Shown in pieces: positions 19,151 to 22,112 of a stretch of DNA of 22,112 nucleotides. Each line of letters opens with the position of its first letter. Position 1 is the stretch's first letter. The DNA is taken from positions 1,446 to 23,557 of the forward strand of contig MU404259.1 in assembly GCA_022695795.1 (NCBI GenBank), given 5' to 3'. The notes under the pieces are model-generated. The model saw nothing but the letters and a program-made list of their open reading frames with translations, had not been told where the DNA came from and did not search any database. Source of the stretch: Biscogniauxia marginata (taxonomy: Eukaryota; Ascomycota; Sordariomycetes; Xylariales; Xylariaceae). Both the position numbers and the translations under genes were made by a program.

Positions 19151-19940
19151 TTTAATATAAGATAATAAAGGGTATAACATTATATATAAATATCTATTAT
19201 TTCGTCGATTTTACTAAATATATAAATAGGTTTATACTATTTTGTCGCCGATATAAATTTATAATTAATTTAACTTTAATAAATATATAACTAAGTTTTA
19301 TAAAAAGGTATTTCTTATTATTAATATTATTTATCTTATAAAAACTTTATTATAAATAAATGCTTTTTTTAATATAAAAAATTATAAAATCGTTATATTT
19401 ATTAATATGTAAGTAAATATAATTAAAAACGTTTTTTAATATTTAAACTAGTTTCTTGTTAATAATTTCTTAAGTAACGAGTTAAACTTCTCGTTAATGT
19501 TAACTTGTTTTGTTGATAGTTTTTAAGTTTCTCGTTAATTACCGAACCGCTCGAATTTCTTGTTAACACCTTTATGAAATCACTCGCCGACCGCCAAAAT
19601 TTGACTGCGCCGACAAGTTTTATAAATATAAATATATATAAAATAAAATATTTATTAAGATTAATAACATGTCTTTTCGTTATTAATATATAATAAAAAA
19701 TAATAATAAAAATAATATTATATATAAATATTAAAAATTAAGTTTATAAAAAGAAGTTTTTCACTATTAATTTATTATCTTTTTTTACTTTATATATATT
19801 TATATTAATTTTATATAATAAAAATTTAAATATATTTAAATAAATAAATAAAAGGCGTTTTATAAAAACTGAAATATATATTAAAAATAATATAAAATAA
19901 TATAATAATAATAAATATGAAACGATATAAATAATTATAA
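19151..19940. other. AT-rich desert with a small less-mutated patch
   Basis: No gene. At about 19445-19620 there are repeated TTTCTTGTTAATAA, TTCTCGTTAATGTTAAC and TTTCTCGTTAATTACC motifs, then CACTCGCCGACCGCCAAAAT, a short GC-balanced patch retaining CpA. A frame of 93 codons at 19744-20025 on the minus strand overlaps the MITE and is AT-rich chance coding. Confidence 0.5.
19445..19572 (+). repeat. Degenerate C/TTCTYGTTAAT short repeats
   Basis: Four spaced copies of a motif near TTTCT(C/T)GTTAAT occur: TTTCTTGTTAATAA (19451), CTTCTCGTTAATGTTAAC (19487), AGTTTCTCGTTAATTACC and AATTTCTTGTTAACACC. Spacing is about 30-40 bases. The function is unknown; it may be a degenerate minisatellite. Confidence 0.55.
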
Positions 19941-20367
19941 TTAACGTACCATATAAGCGAGTAGACAAAACAAGCTCGCGGACGAAATGGATTCCTATAT
20001 AAAATGGACTTTTTCGAAAATTCATAACTTTACTTACAAAAATCGGAAAACTCTTAGACCTTTTTTTCTAGTTATATAGTTATATAGTTTAATTAAAATA
20101 AAATTCAAAAGAATTGATATTAAAAAACACGAAAAGAAAACGCGTAAAAACTAAAATCATACCAAAACGCACGGACCTTTTACGTATTTCTTTATATATT
20201 TCATTTGTTATTTTAATTAAACTATATAATTATATAATTAAAAAAAAGGTTCGAGATTTTTACGATTTTTATGCGTAAAGTTATAAATTTTTGAAAAAGT
20301 CGATTTTATATAAAAAATTAAGTAACTTACTTGCTTATATAGCTTACTCGCTTATAAAACACGTTAA
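19941..20367 (-). mobile_element. MITE with long terminal inverted repeats (copy 2, inverted)
   Basis: This is the same element as 7261-7692 but with the central core reversed (AACGCACGGACCTTTTACGT here against ACGTAAAAGGTCCGTGCGTT there), so it was inserted in the opposite direction. The left arm (from 19941) is well kept, with AAGCTCGCGGACGAAATGGA; the right arm is more mutated, and its last ~40 bp carry the doubled TTACTYGCTTATATAGC motif of the other family instead of the AACAAGCTCGCG type. Both ends read TTAAC. No coding capacity. The exchanged right end hints at recombination or gene conversion between related elements. Confidence 0.88.
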
Positions 20368-20448
20368 TTTATATATTTAAATTAATTATAATATAAAAAT
20401 AATAGTTATATTAATTAATTTTAATTAATAATAAATAATTAACGTATT

Positions 20449-21178
20449 ATATAAGCAAGTAAACGAAACAAGCTCGCGAATAAAATTGTAAAATTATTAC
20501 ACTTTTAATTATTAAAATCATTTACGCCGCATCGAAATTAATTAATAATTATTATTATTTAAATCGTTTTATTTAATTTTATATGAAATTTTTTATTTTT
20601 TAAAGCGTAATTTATATTACTTAATTTATTATATTTTTTAAATTAAAATAAATAAATAAATAATAAATAAAATTAATTATAACTTTTCGAAATTTAAATT
20701 ATTAAATATCTTTTTATTTATTATATAAGTATTATTATTTTTATCTTCATTTATTATATAAATATATATATTATATCGTTTTTATTTAATTCTTACCTTT
20801 TTAAGGTTTCCCTTTTTTATTATTTTTTTAATTTATAAAATTACCTTTTTTATATATTAAATAATCTTTTTATTTATAATTATTTATTAAAAATGTGGTT
20901 TATTTTTTTAAAAATAAGTAGTTTTATTTCGTAATAAAAACACTTTATATATTAATATTAAAATAATTTCTATAAAATATTTATAAAAAAACTTTTTAAT
21001 GTTTTTTATTTATATTTATAATATAATTAAATTATAAAAACATTTTACGAGTTATTATAAATATTTTAACTTTTTAAAACACTTAATTTATATTAAAGTC
21101 GAGGAAAAATATACGTATTATTTATATTTATATAAATAATATAATAATAACTTTTTTTAAGTTAAAAATTAATTTATA
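20449..21178 (+). repeat. Long copy of dispersed repeat family
   Basis: It starts AACGTATTATATAAGCAAGT and aligns over its whole length with the reverse complement of 3570-4434, including ATAACTTTTCGAAATTTAAA, a TATATTATATCGTTTTTATT block, CTTTATATATTAATATTAAA and AAAAACATTTTACGAGTTAT. Its first 45 bp are of the AACAAGCTCGCG type shared with the MITEs, while the 4434 copy has the doubled CGAGTAAGC type. It is cut at 21179 by the start of another copy. Confidence 0.8.
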
Positions 21179-21179
21179 T

Positions 21180-22112
21180 AACGTGTCTTATAAGTAAATA
21201 GGTTATATAAGCGAGTAAGTTAGTTTTTATAACTTTTATAGTTTTAACCATTAAAAAATATTTACGCGGCATTAAAATAAAAAATAAAAAATAAAAAAAA
21301 TTAATTATAACTCCTCGAAATTTAAATTATTACATAATTTTTTAATTTATAAAGTTATTTCTTTTTTTATATTAAGTGTTTTTTTATTTATAATTACTTA
21401 TTTTTAGTTTTATGTCGTTTATTAAAAGTGTAATTTATTTTTCGAAAACGAATAGTTTTTATAAGTTAATTATAAATATTTATAATGCTTATAAAAAACT
21501 TTTTTAAAACTTTTTAACTTTATTTATAATAAAATTAAATTATAATAATATTTCGCGAGTTATTATAAATATTTAATTTATATATTTAAAATAATTATTA
21601 TAATAATAAATGTTTTTATAAAGCTAATTAAAAAGTTTTTTTATAACGTAATAATAATAATACTTTATTAAGTCTTTAAGTAATTATTATATACCTTTTT
21701 TAAAATATTAAAATATATAAAGTGTAATAATATTAAGTTTTTTATAATATTTTTTAAATTTTATAAAATAATAAATTTTATTATTATATAAAATTAAAAG
21801 TTTAGTTTTTTTCGACTTATTTCGCGTTGCGTTTACATAATAAAAGATTTATTATCGTAATAACGTAATTTAAATAAGAAGGAAATAATTAATTATTTAA
21901 GTTAATAATACGTAAGTTTTCGAGTATTTAGTTTTATAATTAATTATATAAATATATTATTATTTCGCTTTTATAATATTATGCGAAAAACATTATAAAA
22001 TATTATTAATTTATAATAATTTATTTTTAAATAATATTATTTATATTTAATTATACAAGTTATTTAAGTTTTTATTAATATTATTAAGTTTTAAAATAAA
22101 TAAATAAATAAA
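21180..22112 (+). repeat. Second long copy of dispersed repeat family, runs off the window
   Basis: It begins AACGTGTCTTATAAGTAAAT with the tandem motif ATAAGCGAGTAAG, then ATATTTACGCGGCATTAAAA and ATAACTCCTCGAAATTTAAA, in the order of the 4434 copy. Compared with that copy it lacks several internal segments, but AATTTATATATTTAAAATAATTATTATAATAATAAA (21566-21611) matches 3565-3602 in reverse complement. From about 21700 onward I could not align it to anything in this window. No gene. Confidence 0.7.

Noticed and set aside
19744..20025. 93-codon minus-strand frame rich in Ile, Leu, Tyr
   Set aside because: Composition is that of random AT-rich DNA and the N-terminal third is the arm of MITE copy 2.

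Overview
The window looks like nuclear DNA of a filamentous ascomycete (Pezizomycotina) whose genome is split into gene-bearing GC-balanced tracts and AT-rich deserts. About 1-14310 and 17640-22112 are extremely AT-rich. They are poor in CpA/TpG and full of TpA, while most surviving C and G sit in CpG. That is the footprint expected from repeat-induced point mutation (RIP) acting on CpA. Paired repeat copies differ mainly by C/T and G/A transitions, and recognisable transposon reading frames are broken by TAA/TAG where Gln codons would be expected.

Layout. 1-3254: a 15-bp tandem array, then a pair of ~470-bp inverted arms about 3.1 kb end to end, with other repeat termini nested inside. 1909-7848: fragments with hAT-like CAGGGTTGTGATT ends, a long mutated repeat copy ending at 4434, and an unidentified CpG-richer stretch. 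7261-7692: a compact MITE with 170-bp arms. 8773-13455: a complete-length but dead Ty1/copia retrotransposon on the minus strand, with 180-bp LTRs and integrase, reverse transcriptase and RNase H remnants in copia order. 14045-14237: one more terminus of the dispersed family.

14317-17640 is a sharply bounded GC-balanced island with two apparently intact, convergent, intron-containing genes. The plus-strand gene is prefoldin subunit 5 (5 exons, 155 aa). The minus-strand gene is a fungal protein of unknown function resembling DUF7905-type proteins (5 exons, 609 aa). All inferred introns are short (52-89 bp) with GT-AG ends and the reading frames close exactly, so both genes are probably functional although mutated DNA begins within roughly 100-160 bp of each start codon.

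17640-22112 is again desert. It holds a small GC-rich tRNA-like gene (18405-18484) followed by T-runs, a second, inverted copy of the MITE (19941-20367), and several same-orientation copies of the dispersed repeat family. The two host genes show no functional link to each other. The rest of the window is a layered record of transposons inactivated by RIP. I see no CRISPR, operon, toxin or defence-type system.
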